DNA of 64,000 nucleotides, from positions 310,001-374,000 of the forward strand of contig JANUWI010000014.1 in NCBI GenBank assembly GCA_025504975.1, in the 5' to 3' direction. Below are positions 1 to 10,795 of this stretch, one piece after another. The stretch's first letter is position 1; every line of letters begins with the position of its first letter. Under the pieces are notes generated by a model. That model made no database searches. It saw only the letters and a program-made list of their open reading frames with translations, and was not told where the DNA came from. The position numbers were made by a program, and so were the translations under genes. Source of the DNA: Plenodomus lindquistii (Eukaryota > Ascomycota > Dothideomycetes > Pleosporales > Leptosphaeriaceae).

Positions 1-1006
1 TAAGCGTTGGAACTAGCAGTGAGGCGGGTACAGCGTGCGTCAGGTCCGGTTGCGAGAGTAGGAGACGGCTGCGTAGTGCGTTTAGTCCGCCAGCACCGCG
101 TTCTTCGACGCGTATGAGGCAAATGAAAAAAAAACAGAGGAGCGGAGGCGTGTGAGGCTTTGCTGCAGTGGCACGCGTGCGGTCCAGGTGGATAACGGTA
201 GTCGCGTGGACTCTGGCGGAGAGTCGGGACAGTTGGCGCTATGACGGAATCAATGTTTCGGCCCGCTTAGTCAGACACTATCGGCCGTTGATGCCCCGCA
301 AGGACACCAACTCCATCTCGATATGATAGTTCGTTAATATCTTCGACCCCGAATTGGCGTTTCATGCTCGAGACAAAGTCAGGATCAGCTTGGGATCTCT
401 TTGGGAGTTAGCTACTGTCCCGTCCCAAGAACATAGACCCACCTCGCCGCCCAACGTCAGCCGAGTACCTTGGGAACCACTTCCTGCCGACGCTAGCAAT
501 TTCCTGCTCCGCTACAAATCCATCTTATTCAATAGTCACGGGTTGGTCCTGCAGATGCAGCTTTTCGAATTTCATGTCTTTTTTTATTCCTGCGCCTAGA
601 TGTCCTTCCCAGTCTAAATTCATGTCTAATACAACGCCATCGCCCCCAGAACTAGAGCATACAAGTACATAGGTAACCAGATGTCCGGATGCGCCGAAGA
701 TTAAGAAATCTAGGTAATATATAACATGACAGCAAATAAACGACATACACGAGATCTTGAGTCTATTGAAAAGAAAGGGAAAGAAGAAGAATGGTATACC
801 CCAGTGCCTGTAAATGCAATGCCCGCAAGCCATGCGGATTGTCCACGATGAGAGAGAAAACCGTGCGCAACAAACAACCCACCTCGACTTATGGTGTCAG
901 AGCAATCACGAGATGTGATTCAATATACCATCCGCAAAAACACAGCAAGGAAAGCCAGCGGGCGACATCATGCAATGCCCGACATAGCAGAACGCGAAGC
1001 TCCGCC
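1..1006. other. Intergenic tract, no gene seen
   Basis: I see no reading frame with protein-like composition, no splice-joined exons and no RNA gene here. Short open frames overlap on both strands and look random. A degraded 3' end of a minus-strand coding sequence may begin just to the right. Confidence 0.5.
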
Positions 1007-1325
1007 TTATTTACCCTTTTGCTGTCCCTTGGCTGGCATTGGGTACGGGAATGGCGCATAAGGTAGCTGGTGAGAAGTATTGGATCCGGAAGTCGATCCA
1101 GTAGTAGAAGTGCCGCTTGGCGAAGAAGATGATGAAGACATGGCGGATTCGGTTGGGGTTGGTGATGTTGGTGATGTCGGCTCTTCTGGAGTTTATGACT
1201 GTATTTGTGCGCGCTTGTCAGGAGCGCCTGACTGTGGGGCCTCGGAAAAAGATGTCTTCAATGGTAGTGTGCCTCGCTCGACTTGACGTGTTTCTGACGG
1301 CGAGTACGTGAAATCGATGGTACAC
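1007..1325 (-). pseudogene. Possible degraded 3' coding segment, S/T/P-rich (doubtful)
   Basis: On the minus strand one frame reads as a Ser/Thr/Pro-rich C-terminal tail ending in a basic Gly/Gln/Lys stretch, with its terminal stop at 1007-1009. It includes a small intact ORF from an ATG at 1139-1141 (44 aa, starting with Met and six Ser). Upstream in the same frame, after a TAA near 1195, protein-like text continues to about 1325, rich in Ser, Pro, Glu and Gln. The interrupting codons are TAA or TAG, which C-to-T changes in CAA or CAG would give. I do not recognise a family. It could be the decayed end of a larger gene running from about 2 kb, or chance low-complexity sequence. Confidence 0.27.
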
Positions 1326-4300
1326 TAAGAAAGTGAAAGGCGAGGTTGCGTTTCTGAGCTGTGGGCTTAGGAATCGAATGAGATGGCAGCGACGACCAAA
1401 AGAGAATTGGGTTGTTAATGCTGGTACGAAGCGCAGTAAAGATGCTGTGTCTGGCTGTTCGATCTCCTTATAAGATAATGGTTTGGACTCCCGACTCAGT
1501 CCTTATATTCCCTTCGTGGCGAAACTCCCACCGCCTGGTTCGATGCAGGTCTGATTCGTCCACGACCCCAAGACTGGATTTTGAAAAGAGCAGAGTCTGA
1601 AGAGAGTAACTCTGATGCTCTAAGCAGGCATCGTATCGCGTAATCCGATATGGTGGCTTTTGATGAAGGCGGTGGAGGTTGAAGTGTAGACCTTGCTAGT
1701 AAGAGATGGACCCAAGTCTCCCCTAATCCCCTCCGATATCGAATGGCAGTGACTCACGAGTCGCTATACGGTCAGTTGGAGACGGTGAGTTCGCCAAGAA
1801 AACGACACTAAGGACACATGAGCGTTTCCCAAGCCGTATTTAGAAGCGTGGCGTCGTACACATGCGCAGGATCGAAACACACTGGTAGCGAACTCGCAGT
1901 GGGAGCTGTAGGGGTGCTGTCGTCAGATCCTTATTTTGAGCCGCACGCACGATGACTGGGATTTGCGCATGGAAAGAACCGGGTGTCAATCTTGTCAATA
2001 AAGGAATCACAATCGGGAGGACAGTTGAGTCAGTGATGAGTGAATGTAGAATCAGGCTGCTTGTAGCTGTCTTGGAACTTTAAGCATCTGTACAGTCTCT
2101 ACCCATGTATGACTGTCTAGTTCGTGCTGGCTCCGTAGAACTTTAGGAAGATTTCACATTTGTCTACACTGTGGTAAGCATTCCGAATGATTGAGGAAAG
2201 GACGAATTCGGTTGAGCATTTGTTGATAGATTGATGATTGTAACATTCAACACCTCATCTTGAGCGATCAGGTCAATTGAGGTCTAGTCTCGGAACTACA
2301 GCGTCTGACGAAGAGAATGTTCTAGTATACTGCTGCGTTGCATTGGCGCTCTAGCCCACTACCAGCTGGTAGCAACCGTATAGCGGCCTGTAGCGTATCG
2401 CGCACCAATCAAGTGTCAAGATCGCACTAATATTAGCTGCGTCGACACGAAGTGACTTACACCGTAGCAATACAGGCAACAGGGGAGTTTTACTCAGCGC
2501 TCGCTAAAATTCCGCGTCCACGTTCCGTTCAGCCGCACCTCCACGCGACAGGCAAGATCCTCCTATGAGGTCATTGTCAACCCCACGGACAATTGTAACG
2601 CGCTAATGTAACGCACAACTTTGAGCGTTTGTCAGCTCTTAACCCTTCAGTTGGCCGATTTGTAAATTCTTCATCCAGGACAGTCCCAGATCCTTGCTTC
2701 CAGAAGATTGCCAATGTGGGATACTCATAATGTCATTGGTGTGCGGTGACGCCCGCATCACATCAGACAACGTGGGAGATGCAGGCCACACACCCTTGCT
2801 CGCTGACAATGGTCATGCCGCACTGTAAGAAGTATAGCGTTTCTATCACAAGTCCTTCAACGTGCATACGAGCAAAACACGCGATGTGCACCCCAATGCA
2901 TTCTTACCACTGTGTCCATTTCCACAGCTCGACCCGTGCGTAAAGCAAGAGTACTGCTGAAAGCTCATGTTGACCAGCGTAAGGTCGGCAACCTAGGGTT
3001 TGGAGGCTTGAAGCAGAAAGACGGTGTCGAAGCGCTTCGTACCCCGACACATTGAAGTCTCATTGAACGTTATCGAAGCCTTGACAGACGTTGCCTGACT
3101 GATAGATCAGATCAGGTGGCAGATCGTGTCTGCTGACACACCTCGGCTCAAAGCCGATTCGACTCGCGATCTATGTGTTTGACGTCGGGCTGCTGACGAA
3201 GGGGCTCGACGGCTTATTCCATCGTCAAGAACATGCATAGGGCGCATGAACAAGAGTTCTGCGATTAGCCCACTAGATATTAGCAACGTCTACATTTGAA
3301 AGTCGAGTATGATGACTGTACGTGTGTGCAAAATGCTTTGAAAAGCGGTCGGCCGCGCCGGACAGCCATTGACAGGGACTCATTTCTTTACAAACCTTGC
3401 GGCTGAACGGGACTTGTTCTCACCGCAATGACTTTCAAACACAGTGCCACTCAGATTTCTGGTGTCGGTAAGCCTCTGACAATTGCCAACATGGACACCC
3501 AGTATCCGGGATCAGGCAAGATCCTTCTTCGCAGTTACGCCATCGCACTCCAGCCACTCAACGCACAAGTCCATAGCCACGGTTACGGACCTACGAATCT
3601 TCTTCATTGCCCAGCCATTCTTGGGACAAACTAGACTGGGACAATCGAGCAGGTCAGTACCGGAGCGATAGGCCTTGCGATCGGCGACAGAGTTGTCTTC
3701 GACAGAAGCGCGTGTGTATTGCTTGACGGAAACATAAAACGTGACAGCAGCTAGTCATGGATGATAGTAGACGGTCGCTAATAAACGTGATCTGACTGGT
3801 CAAAGAGCATATGGCACACCTGACCGTTTTCGACGACCTACTGGGTCAGCGACGTTTCTTTCAATCAAGCAGTGCTTGTTGACTTTCCTTTGCAGAGAGC
3901 AGTTGCGGCGATCCAACCCGGGTAGTTCCTAGAGGGGGAAGACTAGGTGAAGGTGTGAAAGACGAGATGTCCGCATTTGGAGTACAGGAGACGCCTTCGG
4001 CTCATATGCTGTACGATACGCGCGGCACTTGAGGCCATTCGGAAACTGAATTGATCATCGATCCTGTCATAAGATAGTTGCTACAGTTCCACTGAAAGAC
4101 TTCGAGCTTCAGTCACAGCTTGGCACCTTTTTTGTGCTGGACTATAAAGCGGCTGGTACTGTCCAGCGTTGACGCCGTCTGACTCCATACAAGTACATGC
4201 TCACGGCCAGCGGTGACATAGCCTCGCAAAGAGCAGTGGCTTCGTTGATGAAGGATAGCGGTAGAGAGCTCGTGGGGGTGTTGCCCAGGTATCATGAGCT

Positions 4301-5537
4301 ACCTCCGAACGTACACATCGTGTATCGAGCCTTCTCTCAGGCTGCGCAAATGGATGATGGGCCTGAATGGAAGACTTTGTGGTACCGAGTGCTATCCCGA
4401 TGCCCAGTTGAGCTGGTTCTTTACGTCAAGGTAGAAGGGAGGCCTACTAGCTCAACAGCAGGCGAGTGAGGACGTCCATACTAGGTGCTATCAAGGAAAG
4501 CTCGTCCCCAGTCCATAGGGATGACACTGGCACGAAATATTATTATGAGTCTGAGCTGCTGTCCCGCGGGTGATCGAAATTGCGCCCAGGGTCCCCATCC
4601 AGTCGTATTGGTGAGCGTCAGCGATACCCTAGCTGATTCTATCCGCGGTTAGTCCCTGCTTACGGGAAGGTCAGCGTCAGTGCCAGCTAGATTGATGTAC
4701 CTAGGTAGTTTCTCATGCATCGAGTAAATAATGCATGGACCATCTCTCTGACCTGCACTGACACAGTATGCTGTGATTATCTTACGTGAAGGAATGACCG
4801 CTTCATGCCTAGTGGTATATGGTGACGATTGATGGCTGATGGCGGTGAGGAGGTGTACGGGGGTGGACGCAGCTCCCCAACCAAAGCGATTTCGACGCTA
4901 GCAATCGCGTCCACGCGAAGTCACGGGAATGACAATGTACGCGTCAGATGACGTAGGCTATATGCGAATTGGTCACGGCAATGTCTTTGTCCCATGCAGC
5001 AAGCTTCTGAGTCACTATGCATGGTATGGCTAGGCGAGTTGCATTAAAGTTTTGGCTAGTCTCCAAGTGGAGTTACCCCTTGCTAAGATGCACTTCTAAA
5101 ATGCCATGTCCAAAGCTCCATGCCAGATCTTGGATTCTTAGATCGATCGTGCATGCATGTGGGCCCACTACGATCCCTAGTTTGCTCAGGTACCACGGTG
5201 GACCATTGTTCTGTGTCGATGGCGCCTGGGTCTCATACCTTGTCGCTACTGTACCCCACTCGCACGACTCATTGTTTGATCTGCACGAAGATGAGTGGTG
5301 TCCAACCGTCGCTGTAGCAATTCCGATTGCTTCATAGGCCGCAAGAGGCTAGTATGCACGGCAAGCATTGACGTGCTGGCCATCGCGGAGACGGGATGGT
5401 GCAGTGCTGCAACAGCAAGTTTGGTTTCAACGACAATGCCTCCGATCGTTGACGTGTAGAGTAAATAGGAGGAACTCAGATCGTACGATGCGCGAGGAGC
5501 AGGGAGTTTGTTCTGTGAATCTGGGGTAGGGAGACCT
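1326..5537. other. Gene-poor tract
   Basis: About 4.2 kb of average base composition without any frame I can support. Fragments on the minus strand between about 1.3 and 2.0 kb look faintly protein-like but shift frame and hold several stops, so I do not call a gene. No tRNA, 5S rRNA, terminal repeats or transposase signature was found by eye. Confidence 0.45.
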
Positions 5538-5538
5538 G

Positions 5539-5545
5539 TATAAGA
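5539..5545 (+). promoter_or_regulatory. TATA box of con-6
   Basis: A TATAAGA motif lies about 120 bp before the con-6 ATG. It is followed by a C/T/A-rich leader without ATG, as is usual for strongly induced fungal genes. The assignment rests on position and motif only. Confidence 0.5.
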
Positions 5546-5657
5546 GGGCTTGATTGCGTCTGCCATCTGTTTCCATCATCATCAACAACTCAGCTCTTCC
5601 ATCTCCACTACGACAACACAGTCCATCATCTTCTCTACCATCTTCTCCACCATCAAA

Positions 5658-5970
5658 ATGTCTGCCAACTCTGGAAACGTCATTGGAGGTCACAAGGCCA
5701 ACCTCAACAACCCCAGTATGTTCGCTCTTGTGAGCGCCTTCGCCTTGTGCTCCACCCACTGACAGAACAGACACTTCCGAGGAATCCAAGCAGCACTCTC
5801 GTGAGGTCCTTGAGAATGCAGACAACGGCGGAGAGGTGGAAGCTGCATCCAAGTCTGGTGGAGACAAGAACCCCAACAACGTTGCTGGTGGCTTGAAGGC
5901 TACCCTGAACAACCCCAACACTTCTGATGAGGCCAAGAAGGGCGCGGAGGAGAGGCTCAACAACATGTAG
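5658..5970 (+). CDS. con-6: Conidiation-specific protein 6 (Con-6 family)
   Basis: Two exons, 5658-5715 and 5771-5970, with a 55 bp GT-AG intron; 85 aa. The small hydrophilic product has the Con-6 repeat twice: a GGHKANLNNPNTS block near residues 10-22 and a GGLKATLNNPNTS block near residues 59-71, each followed by an acidic/basic helix-forming stretch. Con-6 proteins accumulate in conidia and late growth of filamentous fungi; their biochemical role is unknown and they are thought to be stress- or desiccation-related. The splice restores the Asn of the first repeat exactly, which fixes the intron. A TATA box and a long C/A-rich leader precede it, fitting strong, stage-specific expression. There is no signal peptide or membrane segment. 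Confidence 0.93.
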
Positions 5971-6236
5971 AGGCCCCCATTAGGGCTTTGAACGCTCGAC
6001 TTGCAGTAAATCTCAGGATTCCCTGCGAACGCTATTGTGCGCCCCACCTAGTATCAATGCCATCTGTTACGATTTGCCCTTTCGCCCTGTTCCCTGTGAA
6101 GTCCCCTTCGTGTCTCAATCTGTTCTTGCCCGTTCCCAGTGTGTTTATCCTTTTTGCTGGTGTAACTGGTGCCCTGTGTGTAATCTCCCTATGACATGAC
6201 CAGTGATATGACATACGGATGCAGACGGTCTTGCCA

Positions 6237-6725
6237 TTATTGCTTCTCCAGAAGACCCATCACGACCTCCACTACCCTTCGGAAGCCTTCCATCTCTTCT
6301 TCGACAGTACCACCCATGCCGGCACTTGCAAAGCTCGCGGAGTTTCCTACATACACCGGCTTCCCTGTTTTACGTGCAAGTACTTTGGAAAGTCGAGTTG
6401 TAAAGTCCAGGGTTCCGCCGTGAGTAAAGAGGGGTGTGCTGAGCGTATCGGCTGGTGACGCTCTCTAGTGTGATTCGTCAGCCCTTGTTTCGTGGGGTTG
6501 GACATAAACCATAACAGATAGACTTACATTGGGCATGGCATAGACGAAAGAACCCATTGGGGAGGAAGATGCTGATTCAGGCGTAGCAGTGGTCAGGAAG
6601 AGCAGTAAATTCGAGCCGTTATTGGTAAGCTGGAGGTGCAAATTCGTATGCGGTGCTTTTGGCAGGGGAAAGGAAACCTCTATTGGCGCGTGCGACGCGT
6701 CGCTATTGGCCATGTTGGTGGCCAT
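6237..6725 (-). CDS. Proteasome assembly chaperone 4 (PAC4/Poc4-like)
   Basis: Two exons on the minus strand, 6528-6725 and 6237-6464, joined over a 63 bp intron; 141 aa. The first exon has a beta-rich segment with LHLQLT and LLLFLTT strands and ends SFVYAMPN. The second has the RLSKVLARKTGKPVYV stretch and a C-terminal helix. This order (strand pair, small-residue AMP turn, R-L-A-K-K-T-G-K-Q-V-Y helix-strand) is the PAC4 signature. PAC4 pairs with PAC3 to help assemble the 20S core alpha ring in the cytosol. Two acceptors are possible; only the one giving RASPADTLS keeps the frame. The start is the first of two near ATGs. It is divergent from the methyltransferase gene, 248 bp apart. Confidence 0.85.
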
Positions 6726-6973
6726 GTTGGTAGATGCTGGAGTGTGGGAACGCGTCGTGACAAAGTTGGTGGGGTAGGTGTGTTAAGTCCGACGGCCGGA
6801 GATGATTCGGTCAGGGTAAGCTCCTTCTATGTGTGATCTTCGTACAGATGACTGACATCAACTTGATCCCCGCAACATTCAACCTGGCATCGTATGACTG
6901 TAGTGCTTGTTTGAGGAATAAACGTTCAATCGCAGAAGAAGGAACACGAACCCACACAAGGCACTAGGACAAC

Positions 6974-8312
6974 ATGGATGCAAAGGAGTGGGAAGGAGAT
7001 TTTGATCCGATGGCGGACCCGGAAGAGCGGAACCACCTCTTGTCTGTCCTGGATTCTTTTCGGTGAGAGAGGTCGCTGAACTCTCCAGTGTTCTATAAGC
7101 ACTGATCATACTAGCTCCTACCGCCGGCTAGCACACTTCAATGGCACTCACGTGCGTCGACAAGCATTCTACTCATTACCCCAAGAACATTGGATGCTTC
7201 TGTCGAAACCTCCCTTCTCTATTCTGGACTCTCTGTCGAAATTGGACGACTTGATCGATAGCAATTCTGAGCTGGCGGAGGCCATCTTCGTATCTGGTTT
7301 CAAAGCTTTCATCGCACCGACCATCGACAGTGACTGGGTCGCTTCCATAGTTCCTGAGAAGTACGCGCGCGACGAGTACCGCATCTTTTCTATCGTGATG
7401 GATCACCTGAATGTACAGACCTCGAAGAGCGACATGGAAAAGGCAAGAAGCTGTATCAACCAATTCTACCGTGAGTGGAGTGCAGAAGGGGCGATTGAAA
7501 GGTCGAAATGTTTCGAGCCTGTCATTGCGGCACTAGAGTCCGAATACACTACCAGAGCCTCACACGACGATTTCCTAGATCGCTCAGACCTGAGAATTCT
7601 TGCACCAGGAGCTGGCTTAGGACGGTTCGTCTTCGATGTTTGTTGCGCTGGCTTCAGCGCTGAGGGTAACGAGATCTCATACCATGAACTCATGGCAAGC
7701 TCTTTCATCCTCAACCACATTCAAAGAGCTGGACAGTTCAAGATTGCGCCTTTCGCACTCAATGGCTCAAACCACTTATCGCGCGCCGACCAAATCCAGA
7801 CTTGTCAAGTACCAGATATCTATCCCAGTGAAGCGCTCGCTCAATCCGAGCGGTCCAGAATCCCTGGGCACGAACGCATGAGTATGGCGACGGGCGACTT
7901 CTGTGTCTTATACAATCAGAGCGAGTATGCTGGCGTCTTCGATGCGGTCACGACTGTGTTCTTCATCGATACGGCTCCGAACGTTATTCGCTATATCGAA
8001 GCCGTCCGCAATTGCCTCAAGTCTGGCGGCATTTGGATCAACCTTGGTCCTTTGCTGTGGCATCATGTGGCGCCAAGGGACGAAAGTAGCGACGAAAAGG
8101 GCTCGAAAGGAGCTGATGCAATTGACACTGGTATCGCTGATCCAGGATCAGTCGAGCTGACCAACGAGGAAGTAATCGCACTTGTTGGTCAGTTGGGATT
8201 CACGGTGGAGCGTCAAGAGCACAGTACTTTTGAAACAGGCTACATCAATAACCCGCGGAGCATGCTGCAGAGTACCTACCGACCATCTTTTTGGATCGCG
8301 AGAAAGCACTGA
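6974..8312 (+). CDS. Carnosine N-methyltransferase-like SAM enzyme (N2227 family)
   Basis: Two exons, 6974-7062 and 7115-8312, with a 52 bp intron; 428 aa. The family (human CARNMT1, yeast YNL092W) transfers methyl from S-adenosylmethionine to the imidazole of histidine-containing dipeptides such as carnosine. Visible hallmarks are an N-terminal helix with YRRLAHFNGTHVRRQ, the SAM-binding loop LAPGAGLGR at residues 192-200, then GNEISYHEL from residue 214 and SSFILN just after. A later VFFIDTAPNVIRYIE and GGIWINLGPLLWH complete the Rossmann-like core. Splicing adds the N-terminal R-Y-R segment that the second exon alone lacks, which supports the start at 6974. Length is normal for fungal members. 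It shares a short divergent promoter with PAC4. Confidence 0.92.
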
Positions 8313-8965
8313 AGACTCTGATTGAACGTCGTCTGTCTTGACTCTGCTGATCGAAGATTGCGAGACACTCCGACATTGGAGAACCATTGCCAGCTCCTCT
8401 CTGAGCGAGGTCGAATATTCGGCGTGCGTCGTAAGATCAATCTTTCTTTGCTCAACGAGTTCCCCTGGTCACGATATCTGAAGAGCAGAGTCTTGAACAT
8501 GCTTTGAAATCCCTCGTTGAACTGTGCCCATAGCTTCTGCAGTCCGCAGAGGAAACACTGTGTCATTTTGACCGTATCGTGTTCCGCGTCATGGGCAATA
8601 ATATCTCAATTATACACGAGAACAACAGCTTGCACGAGTACAGCATACGTTCTTCAATGACGTTGTACATGTGGGATGTGCAACAGGCTGGAAACGGCAC
8701 CAACCATCTCCATGAAGTGTTGAGGGTCACTATGAGTAGGGTATTGCACACAGAATGGAACAATAACGACACCGCACAAAGATGGTCTCATTCGTCAAAG
8801 CACGAAGGCTCTGATTTAGGAAGCGACATAAGACCGTCTCAAGATCTCCAAAATATTGTTCGCCTTCGCAAAGGTGACCGTACTGGGGACGTGGTTACAA
8901 CAGCGATACAAAAGATACGCAAGTCGTGTCCAGGTGCAATATTCGTACACTCCTACACGTGATAC
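8313..8965. other. Convergent intergenic spacer
   Basis: Spacer between the 3' ends of the methyltransferase and the F-box-like gene. It probably holds both 3' UTRs. No coding or RNA feature is supported. Confidence 0.5.
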
Positions 8966-9955
8966 CTAGGCAAAGTCGCTCGCCGCCCATTCAGCCTCCC
9001 ACTCGTCTTCCTGCAGCCAACCTCCAAGCTCATAGCTCCACTTCCTGCCCATAAAAGAGCTAGGAGGACTGTCTGCATTCCAAAATGCGTAATCGACCTC
9101 CATCTTAATCCTCGCCGCCTCCGACTCTGGCCTGGGTCGCAACTTGATATGCATTGCACTGTCGCCCATCCAAGCAAGATGCATGTCCTGAAGCCACTTG
9201 TAGAAGTGCGTGCAGCCTGTCCGCAACTTCGGCAACTTGATTTCCATTGGGCAAAGTACGGCGATCTCGACAACGCGACGAGCACCTGGGATATGGTTGC
9301 GGCGAATGAGGGCGTGTAGCTGCGCGTGGGAGGTGATGTCGCTGTACCAGACATCATCACTCTGTGCAGATTGTCCGAACATGATGTCTGCACGCTCGCG
9401 ATCAGGTGTGGAGCTCTTTTCCGACTGGACGTTGTTCGCGGCCACCACATACTCGTCCACAACATTCGTGTCGCTGCATGGAATGGGCGTCTGGTCGGTC
9501 TTGTCGAGATTATCAATCTTGAGGAGGACCTCGTTCAGTGCGTTGTTGCAAGAGCATGGGCCGTTATTCGAAGCGCAATGAAGGACACCGCGCAAAGCGG
9601 GAGTATCAATAGCACGCCAATGAGTGGCGATCTTGACTGGCGCCGATAGGGCTTTCAGAGCTGTGCTGCACACGGAGTTTGCTTCATGATGGATCTGTTT
9701 GCAAGTCGCGAGTATTGCGATGCCGGGGATGCGCTTGGAGACGATGGCGAGGGCGTACTTGCCGTAGTCGTGGTGGAAAGTGATGGAGTGGTGGCGGTTC
9801 TCGGCGACGAGGTAGTCGTAAATCAGGAACCGGATGTCCTTGGGCAGGTCGAGGAAGCGGAAAGGTTGTTCAGAAAGTAACTGCGGCTGAATGCATGGCT
9901 GTTGGGTCTGAATTTGAGGCTCTGCGTGTGCAGTTTCGGGCTGTTCGGACTCCAT
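8966..9955 (-). CDS. F-box-like/2EXR-type fungal protein
   Basis: Single-exon minus-strand gene, 329 aa. After a Gln/Glu-rich N-terminus (about 1-30) comes FRFLDLPKDIRFLIYDYLV, the short Leu-Pro-x-x-[IL]-R-x-x-I-Y-x-x-L motif that opens many F-box-like or 2EXR proteins in filamentous ascomycetes. It is followed by a segment with ILATCKQIHHEA, the usual 'lucky' helix of this class. The rest is mixed alpha/beta with a Trp-rich C-terminus. Such proteins may act as substrate receptors of SCF ubiquitin ligases, but most are untested and form large expanded families. No membrane segment or signal peptide is seen. The function is inferred from the N-terminal motif only. Confidence 0.75.
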   Translation of the reverse strand: MESEQPETAHAEPQIQTQQPCIQPQLLSEQPFRFLDLPKDIRFLIYDYLVAENRHHSITFHHDYGKYALAIVSKRIPGIAILATCKQIHHEANSVCSTALKALSAPVKIATHWRAIDTPALRGVLHCASNNGPCSCNNALNEVLLKIDNLDKTDQTPIPCSDTNVVDEYVVAANNVQSEKSSTPDRERADIMFGQSAQSDDVWYSDITSHAQLHALIRRNHIPGARRVVEIAVLCPMEIKLPKLRTGCTHFYKWLQDMHLAWMGDSAMHIKLRPRPESEAARIKMEVDYAFWNADSPPSSFMGRKWSYELGGWLQEDEWEAEWAASDFA

Positions 9956-10795
9956 CTAAGCATGATTCATGTCAGTATTGCGAGGCGCGATGTCAACTGC
10001 GGAGCTCACCGGCGGCGACTCCAAGGCAAAACCGCAAAAGCTAAAAGAGAGGGAAGAAGGCAGGGTATATGGGTGCGATGTGCACAGATATTGCGCGTCT
10101 AGTGTTTGTTCGTTTGCGCCAAGTCAACAGCATAACGTGGTGTGTCAAGGTGAAAGCGAGTCGCTACTGTACGTTTATTCGCCTTTGATCAAATCTTTCC
10201 CTGATTTTGGGAGGTAATCCTCGCAGCGTGGAGGCATCCGGTGCGTCATTAAGCTCATTCACTGCGAGCTGTGTCGATATTGCAGCCATGTTAACACACG
10301 ATACGCAAGTCAAGTAGGAGCTCTTTGTACTACTGAAGGGTGAAATCATCCATTGCAGCATTTGAATCTAGCTTCCACATGTGATTGAGAGGTTCCATTA
10401 CGTGATGTAGCTGAGATTCTTCGGCTTCCCTCGGAAATAGATATAGATTAGAAGAACAACATTTTCGAGCTTTATTGCAACTGTCCATGCCTTGGAATAT
10501 GGCATCACCAAGGAGTATCCACATGCACATAGGCTTCTATGAGATTCGCTTATTCTTATCCTATGTAGCTTCAACCAGGTTGAACTCCTCATGGTATTTC
10601 GGACAATCCCAGGTTCGGTACAGGTCAGGGCCCCATTTACACTGAATGCCTGGTTAAAGTCCTATTGACGACTGGAATGCGACAATGTTGTCGGATCATT
10701 GTTTACGCTAAGAATGACTCATCCTTGCTCATGCATGAATTGCATCGTTAAAACATCTCTTGAGCAGCATTTGAAAGCTGCGTTCCGACCACATC
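9956..10795. other. Divergent intergenic region
   Basis: The 840 bp between the F-box-like gene and the acyltransferase serve as promoter region for both. The stretch near 10.3-10.7 kb is more AT-rich. No coding or RNA gene is supported. Confidence 0.5.
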
